Of a DNA stretch of 64,000 nucleotides, positions 43,111-56,215 are shown piece by piece. Source of the DNA: Anthoceros angustus (lineage: Eukaryota > Streptophyta > Anthocerotopsida > Anthocerotales > Anthocerotaceae). The notes beneath the pieces are model-generated. The model had not been told where the DNA came from. It saw only the letters and a program-made list of their open reading frames with translations, and searched no databases. The translations under genes and the position numbers were made by a program. Location: NCBI GenBank assembly GCA_010909165.1, contig VJWM01000063.1, positions 1,426,001 to 1,490,000 on the forward strand. The letters run 5' to 3'. Numbering within the stretch: the stretch's first letter is position 1; every line of letters starts with the position of its first letter.

Positions 43111-43726
43111 TTGGGGATTTTGCAAGGTTCTAATTCCTTAAAAATATGTCTTCATCGGGCATGAACCATTTCATATGGTGTTTTGGTGTTTTATTTAAAA
43201 GTTGACTCACAAAGTTTCTATAGACCGGTTAATCGAGTTAGAGGACAAAAGCCCTCCAAGGAATCATCCGTTCTTTGAAGTGCAAGATATCCCTCTACGT
43301 GATCATATGGTGCGAAACTTGCTTTCAATTAAGTTTAGACAAGAATGAACCTGTAACTTGAAGGAGAAGTTTTGAAAAAATAGATTTGTCTACAAGAAAT
43401 CCAACGTTTATGTGTGTTAAAGTGTAAGCAAGTTGTACACAAGTTTCATCTCAAACGAATGGATGTATTTATTTATTTTGGCCTACTATATTTTTTGTTA
43501 GGATAAATAAAAATAGATCAATCATAATTTATGATAGAAACTAGAAATACATCTACTCGTTCAAGTATCGGTTTTGATGATGTATATGAAAAGGCTATAG
43601 CTTTGTCACCAAATTACGTTGATTTAAAATCAAACAAATCGACATTACAACATTACTTTTTTGTAAGCCCAAACAGTGGATGCAAATTAAGAAAAATAGC
43701 CCCTTTCTTGATTACGGATAATCTGG

Positions 43727-45624
43727 TTAATAACTGAGGCCACCAAAACATCCAAGTACCTCCGGCTAAACAATCACTACCTTCATTATCATAAAAGATT
43801 TTGTAGTCATATTGTTGAGGATCCGTTGTTAAGTATAGGCCTTTTGCATCACGTGGGATGAGATTATTATGCCCATCGGCCACTATAGTGTGCATTGCAG
43901 CCATGTGGGCTGGTACATCATTTACTCCACATGTTGGTCCGTGGCCGTCAGACCAAATCGTCCATTCCCCATCACTACGTGTGGTGGGACTTCCCATTAG
44001 TGTTTCACCTCCCATTGCATTTCGGTAAGAGCCCATCTACAAAAGACCTTCAGATAGATATTATTTGGCCAATAACCTACTATGCCCTCGATATACACCA
44101 CACATGCGGTGGCACTTATCACAAATCAACCCAATTTGTAAATAGGGTGAATGAACTTGCCACATTGGACAAATACATTAAAACTATTCAAAGCTCTTGA
44201 AATAAAGAAGAATAGAATGATATAGTTATATATCACGATACCTTGTTAATGCCAAGAGCATGCTTGTGCCATCATAATTACCGACAAAACCACCACCAAG
44301 GACATAGGTTGCATCGGTTTGAATAAATCCAGGCATTGTAGATTGAAGCATCCTGTTGTTTGATAATTATCATTGTATTAACACACAACACTTTATATTA
44401 GCTACGGTTTGAACTAACATGCATTACTAGTGAAGGAATGTTGCTTCCATAGGAATCACTTCATCCAATAAATAAACAAATGAGGTTGTGCATCCGAAAA
44501 CATTAATGGTTCCACCTATTTTTGAAGAAACAAGAAATTTCAAATGTTAGGTGCCTTCCACCAAAACGTTATTATATTTTCTTGGATTATAAAACTCTTT
44601 TGAGATTTGATTGATATGTTTATAATACTATAACATAAAGCAACATACTTACAATCCACCCACTTCAGTATTACGGTTATTATTGCCGATGCTATAACCC
44701 AAATTTGCGATTGTACCATCTTGGTTTGTCATATCGACGAGGATTCCAAAGACTAATCGCGTTCCACCTCCATTCCACTTTCCGGACTTGAAGCAACGAC
44801 ATACCGCATTTTATATCTACATATGTTAATGAATCTTGCATGCTTGTAATATTTAACAATAGCTTCATGCTTGCTACATTGATCTATCTAGTTCTCATTA
44901 TCATGAGGACTTCATGGTTTGAGGTACTTACATGATGCGTGACCGATTGAACTTGGCCTAGAGCTCTTTTTGCGGCTTCGTATTTACTTTGTGCACGTTA
45001 TCTCCTTTGCTTGCACGTAGAATAGGTATAGTACCTTACGGACACGAACCAACTTCATGTTGATAATGCATCGCCACGTGTTGCGGTAACATAGTTGTGA
45101 TTCGCCTTTTGAGTTGATGTTGATGGTTTCTCATAGTCGTGGAGCTATTTTAGATCTTGAGCATCAAATGAAGACAAAGTATGCTAATGTTATAGTTACA
45201 TCTTTTGAAATAAAATACAGCACACTTACTTGAATCACATGATCCTTAAAGCGTGGATCTCGTAGTGTTAGTTGGTGCTCAATCTTCACGCAATCTACTA
45301 TCGAACCATCCGTAGCTGGAATCAATTCAAACATAAAAATAGTCAGTTTAAGATACTAATGCAAAGAATGGTCAAGCCTAAAAAAAAAACCTTAGAACCT
45401 TTAGTTAATATGAATAAAAATTCCCAATCAACAAGAATTGGGGAATCGATTTAAAATCTCACAAATTAAAGGAAAGTAAAAACATACGTTGTGTGTTTGG
45501 ACAAATGGCAATGTACCATCTTTTGAAATAAAAGCTTTCCTTTGTGCCTCAACCAACGCTTTGCTTCCATAGCTAAAAGGAACAAGAAGCTTGCCAATAG
45601 TAGGATTAGCCAAGTGTTAGACAT
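43727..45624 (-). CDS. Neprosin-family gene, unit 3
   Basis: Contains the same domain series. In exon 1 a base is missing in the GCTTTTGC run (ACGCTTTGC), so the signal peptide and RKAFISKDG are in different frames. In the last exon the WGGE word reads MGGE after a one-base loss, followed by CGVNDVPAHMAAMHTIVADG and CLAGGTWMFWW. The AATCAACAAG spacer and A-rich intron tracts are intact. Confidence 0.75.
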
Positions 45625-45728
45625 GGTGTGAACTAGTCTTCACTAGGAAGTCTCACAAAGGAGCTTGAACATGAACTTGTAGCTAATTTAGAACAACTTT
45701 AACTCGGACAATAATGTGAATAAGAGTG

Positions 45729-45750
45729 AAGCACACACACACATATATAG
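45729..45750 (-). promoter_or_regulatory. (CA)n tract and TATA box of the neprosin gene, unit 3
   Basis: CACACACACATATATAGACC, about 120 bp upstream of the ATG at 45624. Confidence 0.6.
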
Positions 45751-45832
45751 ACCATATCTAAAATTATTTCTTGAACTTATCTCTTGGTATACAATTGATC
45801 TTGATACATATATGTACACATGCATACATGCA

Positions 45833-46330
45833 TTCTTTGAATTAGTTATGGATACAGGGAAAATGCCCATGCGTGATAGAAGCCCAGCCTGATTTTCTCT
45901 TAAGCTTCAGATGGGCGCAGCTCTTGCGACTAGGTACATTTGCAATTCAGCTAATATTGTGAAGCGCTTTTCCGCCAAGTTTGGTGATAAAACACTACCC
46001 AAAAGTTTTAGTGTTTGAAGTTTGCCAAGGCATCATGAGCTCATCATATCCAAAGGTCCTTACCCAAGCCTGCTACCATTTCTATAGACTATCGCATGTT
46101 GGGCTTCCCTATTTTGATCATTGGCACGATCCTTTGCGGACATCATACGCTAATAGCTACCAATATTTTACATTACATCATGGTGTTGCAATGTATGTAC
46201 ATTCTCATGCCATATGTGAGCTTCCAAGAAAATCTCGTTACCCTTATGACCCTTTTGAAGGTAAGCAATAGCTATGCTCTCCGGCCGACAATGTGGCGCA
46301 TCACATTGATGTGTGTCCTTGAAATCTTGG
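45833..46330 (+). pseudogene. MO25 fragment psiA, unit 3
   Basis: Exon 2 start (TTGAATTAGTTATGGATAC), intron-4-like block and exon 8 ending at 46260 with the GTAAGC donor, as in the other units. Confidence 0.75.
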
Positions 46331-47524
46331 TTCTCGATATTTAGCTTAGTTTCCACATTGAAGGTTTGTGTTATTTTGATAATACAGATTATCGGCATGC
46401 ATATAGTGTGATAGGCGACAAAGGAAATTGGCAATGAGGTGATTTTGCAATTCCTACCCTCGACGACACTCAACACACTTGAATGCTGCGGTGGCTCAAC
46501 TTCTCAATTGGAGTGGAATGTCGATGATGGTGGTATGATGTATCAATTTCCCATGTCCTCATTTTAAATGTCACAAACTTTCTAACGTTATTATGGATTT
46601 GGTCATAATGAGTCTTCATGTTGTAGAGGATTTGTTTGGGCATAAACACAAATCTTTATGACGGTCTCACTGCTGGTTAGATGTAAGCCCTAAAGGAATA
46701 ATCTACTCAAATTGAGTGGTTGTTGTAGCGTTTTGGGCCCTCATGTTTTTCCACATCCATTTTTACGTCGGACCTTTGAGCATATGTGCCTGCAATGTGG
46801 AGAACATGTAGATTTTTTAGAGCGGACCAACACCATCTCCATGCCCAGTGAGCTTGAAGGGAGATTCTGTAAGATGCGTGGAACAAAGCTGTACATGCTG
46901 AGGCCCACCATCACAATGGCCTCTTCTTGAGCCACGAGCTAGAGCCCTCGCTGGGCCGTGGTCGATAAGGCCTCAACAACCTTGATGGCCACGGCAATAT
47001 CCGGTCGTCACGGTGCGTGTTGCAGTTGTTTAGGTCTGATCGATGTGTTTTTAGAAATGGAGGTCAGCATAGCTTAGTAGGACTAGCCCAATTTTTCTTT
47101 GGAAAATGTGATGGCCATGCTCTTGACTTTCAATTGTGCTCATTTTTGTGACAATGTCCATGGCCTTGCTAAGAATTCAATCCGTGATGAAGTTTGCTCA
47201 ACCCAAGTCCTTGTCATTCTGCAAGCCTGTGAGGATGCTCGCCTGCCTTGTGACCTGAAGGGTCAAAGGGCATTGGAAATTTGTGGAAATGTCATATAAG
47301 GCATTGCCTTGTTTCAAAAGAGATGAGCGATACATACATGCGTGCACGGTGGTCATTGTGAGAGTGAGACCAGGTAAAGCAGTTTTTTTAAAAATAAAAT
47401 ATACATAAATACATGATATTCACCGACGTAAATGGACTTCGTCCTTTAGGAGTTGAATTCCATGGCAGCATGCCAAAGAGCATTTCAGTTCGTGAACATT
47501 CAAAGCCCGGGGGCCACAATCTTC

Positions 47525-48695
47525 CTAAGTACGTTGTCGGCGGAGAAAATGGGGATCACAAAGAATGCAACGACGATTGCGATTGTAGAAGCATAAGGAG
47601 CCAAAGCAAAGATTCGAGTTGCCGAGGCAAGATGCGGAGATTGCAAACATCGGCATCCGCGCCCACGGTCCCGAGCTCATCGGCCTTGCGACCGAGGCGG
47701 TAGGTGGAGAAATCATTCCACAAGGTGACATCGGAATAGAATCACGCATGACAAGCATGGTCGTGAGTTTTTGATCCAAGAAAATCTTGGCAAAGGCGTG
47801 TCATCGATCAAACGAAGGGTGACTTCGACCGAGCAACCGTATGGTGCTGACTTGATGGAAAGGAGGTCTTGCTCGGGTTGGATCCACCAAACCGGATCGC
47901 CGCAGATTCAAGACGATGTTGTGAGAACCAGCATTGATAAAGCTCAAGAACTACCATCGGGTTTGGCCTCCAATCGGCGAACAACATTTGGTTGGATGTG
48001 GGATTGCTTGGGATCCGCAGGTGAATCGAAGGTGATTGTGAAGTCGGTGTCGCATAAGCGCACCGCCAGTTGGGGAACCCGATATATGGGCGTGACGCGC
48101 TGCCCTCGCCGATGTCGTTGTCATGTGCTAGAGAGACCGTGGAACCCACAAGGGGTGTGCTGCCCACTTTGTTGTAAAGGCGCTGTAGGTGTTGTCACTA
48201 GTCGCCCTGGTGTTCAAGTCGATGCATTACCACTTCTATCCCATGTTGGAATGGCTAGCTTGCCAATGCCACGCAATGCAGGCCCACCCCTTGTAACTTC
48301 CGGCTGGATGAAGAAACGTAAGCACAAGGCAAAATTTCAAAGGTCTAAGTGCTATGCCCGTAAAACATCTCTCATCCCACGATGGTGAGACCATTATTGA
48401 AGCATTTGTTATGCTCTATGAGAAAATGATGCTCAGAACGTTCGAATGAGGACATTTTAAGATTGATACATTATCGACCACGATCATCCAAATTCCATAA
48501 ATTTTAATATAGAACATTCACCACTCGCAACATTCAAGTGCAACCTCGATTTTGCGGAAACATTCAAGCACAAGCAATCTTGCCCATCCAGGTCCATAGG
48601 CGGATAGGATCCTTGTGTGATGCTCCTCACTTTTTCATAGAGAAGCAGTCTTGTGCACACGGCACAAAGGGCCACTTGCCCAACAAAATGTCCAT
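47525..48695 (-). pseudogene. Unrecognised 'gene C', unit 3
   Basis: Homolog of 34853-36076. This unit keeps an extra A that puts LDQKLTTMLVMRDSIP in the same frame as the MO25-linked remnant at 20.7 kb, helping to define the true frame. Losses near 47790-47840 and 48060-48090 break it elsewhere. Confidence 0.45.
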
Positions 48696-48773
48696 ACATT
48701 TGCAACATTATGAATCTAGCTTTCAGCTCTAGTATCAAGCTTTGTCATGCTTAATCCATTGTGTCGATTCTTA

Positions 48774-49400
48774 CTAGAGGGAGGAGAAGGTGCGGATTGT
48801 GCTTGTATGAACACATTATTGTCGTGGGGCGCAAGCATTTTAATGCAAGCGCCACCACCATTAGGGTCTCTACATGTTGGGCTTCTCTATTTTGATCGTT
48901 GGCATGCTTCTTTCCGGATAGCATATCCGATAGCTACTAGTGTTACGCCGACATCATGGTGTTTCACGTCCGGTGTTACAAAATGATGCGATATGTGAGC
49001 TCACAAGAAAATCTTATGACTCATTTTCAAGGTAAGAGATAGTACGCTCTTGGGCTGACTATGTCCCCACATATTATTACTTCGACGTGTTGTCCTTCGA
49101 GATCCTAATTCTTGTTATCTTCTTTATATCTAAGTTTTGTGTTACTCGGTTGATTGTAATTACAGGATGCAAGCAAAACATTCAAGTTGAAGCTTTCCCT
49201 GTTTTAAGGTTTAGCTTTAATTTTCCGTTTCTTTCTTTTACTTAAGCATATATTTGCCATTTGGTGGCTTAACTCACGTTCATACTCAAAGGCTTCAGTG
49301 TTTGTTGCAATGCTAGTAAGCCTGTGACATTGTGAGCACCTGGTCGCACCTTGTAAGTCAAGCTTAATTTTGGTAATAAAAATAAATCGAACATTGGGGA
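48774..49400 (+). pseudogene. MO25 fragment psiB, unit 3/4 junction
   Basis: Same series of MO25 pieces. Exon 9 follows TTGTAATTACAG. Exon 10 is shortened (CTTCAGTGTTTGTTGCAATGC). Confidence 0.75.
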
Positions 49401-50009
49401 TTTTGCAAGGTTCTAATTCTTAAAATATGTCTTCATCGGGCATGAACCAAATTTCAGTCATGGTGTTTTGGTGTTTTATTTAAAGTTGACTCACAAAGTT
49501 TCTATAGACCGTTAATCGAAGTTAGAGGACAAAAGCCTCCAAGGAATCATCCCGTTCAAGTGCATAGATATCCCTCTACGTGATCATATGGTGCTAAACT
49601 TGCTTTCAATTAAGTTTTGACAAGAATGAACCTGTAACTTGAAGGAGAAGTTTTGAAAAATAGATTTGTCTACAAGAAATCCAACGCTTATGTGTGTTAA
49701 AGTGTAAGCAAGTTGTACACAAGTTTCATCTCAAAGCGATATACGGATGTATTTATTTATTTTGGCCTACTATATTTTTTGTTAGGATAAATAAAATAGA
49801 TCAATCATAATTTATGATAGAAACTAGAAATACATCTACTCGTTCAAGTATCGGTTTTGATGATGTATATGAAAAGGCTATAGCTTTGTCACCAAATTAC
49901 GTTGATTTAAAATCAAACAAATCGACATTACAACATTACTTTTTGTAAGCCCAAAGCAAATGGATGCAAATTAAGAAAAATAGCCCCTTCTTGATTACGG
50001 ATAATCTGG

Positions 50010-51890
50010 TTAATAACCAGGCCACCAAAACATCCAAGTACCTCGCTAAACAATCACTACCTTCATTATCATAAAAGATTTTGTAGTCATATTGTTGAGG
50101 ATCCGTTGTTAGAAGTATAGGCCTTTTGCATCACGTGGGATGAGATTATTATGCCCATCGGCCACTATAGTGTGCATTGCAGCCATGTGGTACATCATTT
50201 ACTCCACATGTTTGGTCCGTGGCGGTCAGAACCAAATCGCCCATTCCCTATCACTCGATGACCGTGGACTTCCCATTAGTGTTTCACCTCCCCATTGCAT
50301 TTGTTAGCAAGCCCATCTCGCAAAGACCTTACGTAGATATTATTTGGCCAATAACCTCTGGTATGCCCACGATATCTGACCACACATCTGCGTGGCACTA
50401 GCTATCACAAATCAACCCAATTTGTAAATAGGGTGAATGAACTTGCCACATTGGACAAATACATTAAAAACTATTCAAAGCTCTTGAAATAAAGAAGAAT
50501 AGAATGATATAGTTATATATCACGATACCTTGTTAATGCAAGAGCATGCTTGTGCCATCATAATTACAAAACCACCAAGGACATAGGTTGCATCGGTTTG
50601 AATAAATCCGAGGCATTGTAGATTGAAGCATCCTGTTGTTTGATAATTATCTTTCAGACACACACAACACTTTATATTAGCCTAAGTTTGAACTAACATG
50701 CATTACTAGTGAAGGAATGTTGCTTTCCATAGGAATCACTTCTTGTCAATAAATAAACAAATGAGGTTGTGCATCCGAAAACATTAATGGTTCCACCTAT
50801 TTTTGAAGAAACAAGAAATTTCAAATGTTAGGTGCCTTCCCAAACGTTATTATATTTTCTTGGATTATAAAACTCTTTTGAGATTTGATTGATATGTTTA
50901 TAATACTATAACATAAAGCAACATACTTACAATCCACCCCACTTCATAGTATTACGGTTATTATTGCGATGCTATAACCCAAATTTAGATTGTACCATCT
51001 TGGTTTGTCATATCGCCTTGAGGATTCCAAAGACTAATACGCTCCACCTCCATTCCACTTTCTCGGACTTGAAGCAACGACATACCGCATTTTATATCTA
51101 CATATGTTAATGAATCTTGCATGCTTGCGTGTAACATAGCTTCATGCTTGCTACATTGATCTATCTAGTTCTCATTATCATGAGGACTTCATGGTTTAGG
51201 TACTTACATGATGCGTGACCGATTGAACTTGGCCTAGAGCTCTTTGCGGCTTCGTATTTACTTTGTGCACGTTATCTCCTTTGCACGTAGAATAGGTATA
51301 GTACCTTCCGGACACGAACCAACTTCATGTTGATAAGCATCGCACGTGTTGCGGAATACAGTTGTGATTCGCCTTTTGAGTTGATGTTGATGGTTTCTAC
51401 GTAGTACGTGGAGCTATTTTAGATCTTGAGCATCAAATGAAGACAAAGTATGCTAATGTTATAGTTACATCTTGAAATGAAAGCCATAGCAAAGCACTTA
51501 CTTGAATCACATGATCCCAAAGCGTGGATCTCGAGTGTTAGTTGGTGCTCAATCTTCACGCAATCTACTATCGAACCATCCGTAAGTCGGAATCAATTCA
51601 AACATAAAAATAATAATTTAAGATACTAATGCAAAGAATGGTCAAGCCTAAAAAAAAAAACCTTAGAACCTTTAGTTAATATGAATAAAAATTCCAATCA
51701 ACAAGAATTGGGGAATCGATTTAAAATCTCACAAATTAAAGGAAAGTAAAAACATACGCTGTGTGTTTGGACAAATGGCAATGTACCATCTTTTGAAATA
51801 AAAGCTTTGTGCCTCAACCAACGCTTTGCTTCCATAGCTAAAAAGGAACAAGAAGCTTGCCAATAGTAGGATTAGCCAAGTGTTAGACAT
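50010..51890 (-). CDS. Neprosin-family gene, unit 4
   Basis: The most eroded copy. A 5-nt loss (AAAGCTTTGTGCC, elsewhere AAAGCTTTCCTTTGTGCC) disrupts the mature N-terminus. The last exon lacks several bases around the CATGTGGTACATC word, and exon 6 is shortened at TAATTACAAAACCACC. Domain order is otherwise the same. Confidence 0.7.
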
Positions 51891-52005
51891 GGTGTGCTCA
51901 ACTAGTCTTCACTAGGAAGTCTCACAACAAAAGGAGCTTGAACATGAACTTGTAGCTAATTTAGAACAACTTTAACTCCGGACAATAATGTGAATAAGAG
52001 TGAAG

Positions 52006-52028
52006 CACACACACACACATATATAGAC
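52006..52028 (-). promoter_or_regulatory. (CA)n tract and TATA box of the neprosin gene, unit 4
   Basis: CACACACACACACATATATAGACC on the plus strand, 115-135 bp upstream of the ATG at 51890. Confidence 0.55.
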
Positions 52029-52109
52029 CATATCTAAAATTATTTCTTGAACTTATCTCTTGGTATACAATTGATCTTGATACATATATGTACACATGCA
52101 TGTGCCCAG

Positions 52110-52600
52110 ATTCGAATTAGTTATGGATAGGAAAATGCCCATGCGCGAGAAGCCCACTGATTTTTCTCTTAAGCTTGAATGGGCAGCTCTTGCGACTAGG
52201 CTTTGCAATTCAGCTAATATTGTGAAGCGCTTTTTAAACACAAGTTTGGTGATAAAACACTACCCAAAAGTTTTAGTGTTTGAAGTTTGCCAAGGCATCA
52301 TGAGCTCATCACATCCAAAGGTCCTTACCCAAGCCGCTACCATTTCTATAGACTATCCGCATGTTGGGCTTCCTATTTTGATCATTGGCACGATCCTTTG
52401 CGGACATCATACCGCTAATAGCTACCAATATTTTACATTACATCATGGTGTTGCAGATGTACATTCTCATGCCATATGTGAGCTTCCAAGAAAATCTCAT
52501 ACCCTTATGACCCTTTTGAAGGTAAGCAATAGCTATGCTCTCCGACAATGTGCGATACATTGATGTGTGTCCTTCTCAAATCTTGGTTCAGTATTTAGCT
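52110..52600 (+). pseudogene. MO25 fragment psiA, unit 4
   Basis: Exon 2 start (TTCGAATTAGTTATGGATAG), intron-4-like block and exon 8 to 52521. A continuing plus-strand frame follows (HAYSVIGDKEIGNEVILQFL at about 52640-52710) that may be an exon of the unassigned segment. Confidence 0.75.
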
Positions 52601-53775
52601 TGGTTTCCACATTGAAGGTTTGTGTTATTTTGATAATACAAGATTCTCGGCATGCATATAGTGTGATAGGCGACAAGGAAATTGGCAATGAGGTGATTTT
52701 GCAATTCCTACCTCTCGAGACTCAACACACCTTGAATCTGCACGGTGCCTCAAGCTCTCAATTGGAGTGGAATGTCGATGATGGTGGTATGATGTATCAA
52801 TTTCCCATGTCCTCATTTTAAATGTCACAAACTTTCTAACGTTATTATGGATTTGGTCATAATGAGTCTTCATGTTGTAGAGGATTTGTTTGGGCATAAA
52901 CACAAATCTTTATGACTCACTGTTGGTTAGATGTAAGCCCTAAAGGACGAATCTACTCAAATTGAGTGGTTGTCGTAGTTTTGGGCCTGTGTTTTTCCAC
53001 ATCCATTTTTACGTCGGACCTTTGAGCATATGTGCCTGCAATGTGGAGAACATGTAGATTTTTAGAGCGGACAAAGCGAACACCATCTCCATGCCCAGGT
53101 GAGCTTGAAGGGAGATTCCTGTAAGATCACGTGGAACAAAGCCGGTACATGCTGGCGAGGGCCTGATCACATGGCCTCTTCTTGAGCCGATCTAGCTGAG
53201 CCCTCGCTGCCGTGGTCGATAAGGCCTCAACATGGCCTTGCAGGCAATATCTCGGTCGTGCAGGTGCGTGTTGCCGGTTGTTTAGGTCGATCACGATGTG
53301 TTTTTAGAAATGGAGGTCAAGCATAGCTTAGTAGGACTAATTTTTTCTTTGGAAAATGTGATGGCCATGCTCTTGACTTTCAATTGTGCTCATTTTTGTG
53401 ACAATGTCCATGGCCTTGCTAAGAATTCGAATCCGTGATGAAGTTTGCTCAACCCAAGTCCTTGTCATTCTGCACAAGTGAGGATGCTCACAGCCTTGTG
53501 ACCTGAAGGGTCAAAGGGCATTGGAAATTGTGGAAATGTCATATAAGGCATTGCCTTGTTTCAAAAGAGATGAGCGAGCGTATACAGCATGTGCAGTGGT
53601 CATTGTGAGAGTGAGACCAGGTAAACAGATTTTTTAAAAAATAAAATATACATAAATACATGATATTCACCACGAATGCGGAAAATGGACTTCGTCCTTT
53701 AGGAGTTGAATTCAGCCTGCATGCCAAAGAGCATTTCCAGTTCGTGAACATTCAAAGCGGGTCACGCACAATCTT

Positions 53776-54900
53776 CTAAGTCACGTTGTCGTGAGAAATG
53801 GGATCCAAAGAATGCAGCGATTGCGATTTAGAAGCATAAGGAGCCAAAGCAAAGATTCGAGTTAGAGCGCGAGATGCGGAGATTGCAAACATCGGCATCC
53901 AGCGGGTCCCAGCTCATCGGCCTTGCGACCGAGGTGGGAATTTCATTCCACAAGGTGACATCGGAATAGAATCACGCGACAAGCATGGTCGTGAGTTTTG
54001 ATCCAAGAAAATCTTGGCGGTGTGCATCGATCAAACCGGGTGACTGACCTGACCCACCGGTATGGTGCTAGACTTGATGGAAAGGAGGTCTTGCTCGGTT
54101 GGATCCACCAAACCGATGTCGACCGCATGATTGACGATGTTGTGAGAACCAGCATTGATAAAGCTCACCATGGTTTGGCCTCCAATCTGAACAACATTTG
54201 GTTGGATGTGGGATTGCTTGGGATCCGCAGGTGAATCGGTGATTGTGAAGTGGTGTCGTACAGCGACCGCCGCAAGTTGGGGTAGCCCAACTTCCGGATA
54301 TGGGCATGATGCGCGCCGGCCGCCGATGTCGTCATGTGCTAGAGAGACCGTGGAACCCACAAGGACTGCCGCCACTTTGTTGTAAAGACGCGTTGTAGGT
54401 GTTGTCAACGACTAGACTCGGGTGTGTTCAAGTCGATGCATTACCACTTCTATCCCATGTTGGAATGGCTAGCTTGCCAATGCCACGCAATACCGAGGCC
54501 CACCCCTTGTAACTTCCAGTGGATGAAGAAGCACAAGGCAAAATTTCAAAGGTCTAAGTGCTATGCGTAAAACATCTCTCATCCCACATGGTGAGACCAT
54601 TATTGAAGCATTTGTTATGCTCTAACAAGATGAAAATGATGCTCGTAGCGTTGAATGAGGACATTTTAAGATTGATACATTATCGCACCACGATCATCCA
54701 AATTCCATAAATTTTAATATAGAACATTGACCCACTCGCAACATTCAAGTGCAACTCGATTTTGCGGAAACATTTCAAGCAAGCAATCTTGCCATCCATC
54801 CATAGACGGCGATAGGATCCTTGTGTGATGCTCCTCACTTTTTCATAGAGAAAGCCTTGTGCACACGCACAAAGGGCCACTTGCCCAACAAAATGTCCAT
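53776..54900 (-). pseudogene. Unrecognised 'gene C', unit 4
   Basis: Shortest copy of the series, reduced mainly at CG-rich sites (53855-53940, 54015-54060, 54250-54330). The anchor-like C-terminus and the STIPVG and SPADPKQSHIQPN words remain. Confidence 0.45.
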
Positions 54901-54976
54901 ACATTTGCAACATTATGAATCTAGCTTTCCTCTAGTATCAAGCTTTGTCATGCTTAATCCATTGTGTCGATTCTTA

Positions 54977-55620
54977 CTAGAGGGGAGGAGAAGGTGCGGA
55001 TTGTGCTTGTATGAACACATTATTGCTGTGGGACTGCAAGCATTTTAATGCAAGCCGAAGCCTGCCACCATTCTGTAGGGTCTCTACATGTTGGGCTTCT
55101 CTATTTTGATCGTTGGCATGCTTCTTTCCGGATAGCATATCCGCTGATAGCTACTAGTGTTACATCGACATCATGGTGTTTCACGGTCCAGTGTTACAAA
55201 ATGATGCGATATGTGAGCTCACAAGAAAATCTTATGACTCATTTTCAAGGTAAGAGATAGTTCGCTCCGACTATGTCCCCACATATTGTTACACCGACGT
55301 GTTGTCCTTGAGATCCTAGCATCTGTATCTTCTTTATATCTAAGTTTTGTGTTACTCGGTTGATTGTAACTAGGATGCAAGCAAAACATTCAAGTTGAAG
55401 CTTCGTTTTAAGGTTTAGCTTTAATTTTCCGCTTTCTTTTACTTCCAAGCATATGTTGCAGGCCATTTGGTGGCTTAACTCACGCTTCATACTCAAAGGC
55501 TTCGTGTGTTTGTTGCAAATGCTAGTAAGCCCAGACATTATGAGCAATCATGGGTATGTCGCACCTTGTAAGTCGCTGCGGCTTAATTTTGGTAATAAAA
55601 ATAAATCGAACATTGGGGAT
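54977..55620 (+). pseudogene. MO25 fragment psiB, unit 4/5 junction
   Basis: Exon 1 end, intron-4-like block, exon 8, exon 9 (acceptor reduced to AACTAGGATGC) and exon 10 (VFVANASK-like), with small losses. Confidence 0.75.
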
Positions 55621-56215
55621 TTTGCAAGGTTCTAATTCCCTTAAAAATATGTCTTCATCGGGCATGAACCAGCTCATGGTGTTTTTGGTGTTTTATTTAA
55701 AAGTTGACTCACAAAGTTTCTATAGACGGTTAATCAGTTAGAGGACAAAAGCCCTCCAAGGAATCCGTCTTTGAAGTGCGAAGATATCCTCTACGTGATC
55801 ATATGGTGCGAAACTTGCTTTCAATTAAGTTTAGACAAGAATGAACCTGTAACTTGAAGGAGAAGTTTTGAAAAATAGATTTGTCTACAAGAAATCCAAC
55901 GTTTATGTGTGTTAAAGTGTAAGCAAGTTGACAAGTTTCATCTCAAACGAATGGATGTATTTATTTATTTTGGCCTACTATATTTTTTGTTAGGATAAAT
56001 AAAATAGATCAATCATAATTTATGATAGAAACTAGAAACATCTACATCAAGTACTCGGTTTTGATGATGTATATGAAAAGGCTATAGCTTTGTCACCAAA
56101 TTACGTTGATTTAAAATCAAACAAATCGACATTACAACATTACTTTTTGTAAGCCCAAACAGTGGATGCAAATTAAGAAAAATAGCCCCTTTCTTCGTGA
56201 TTACGGATAATCTGG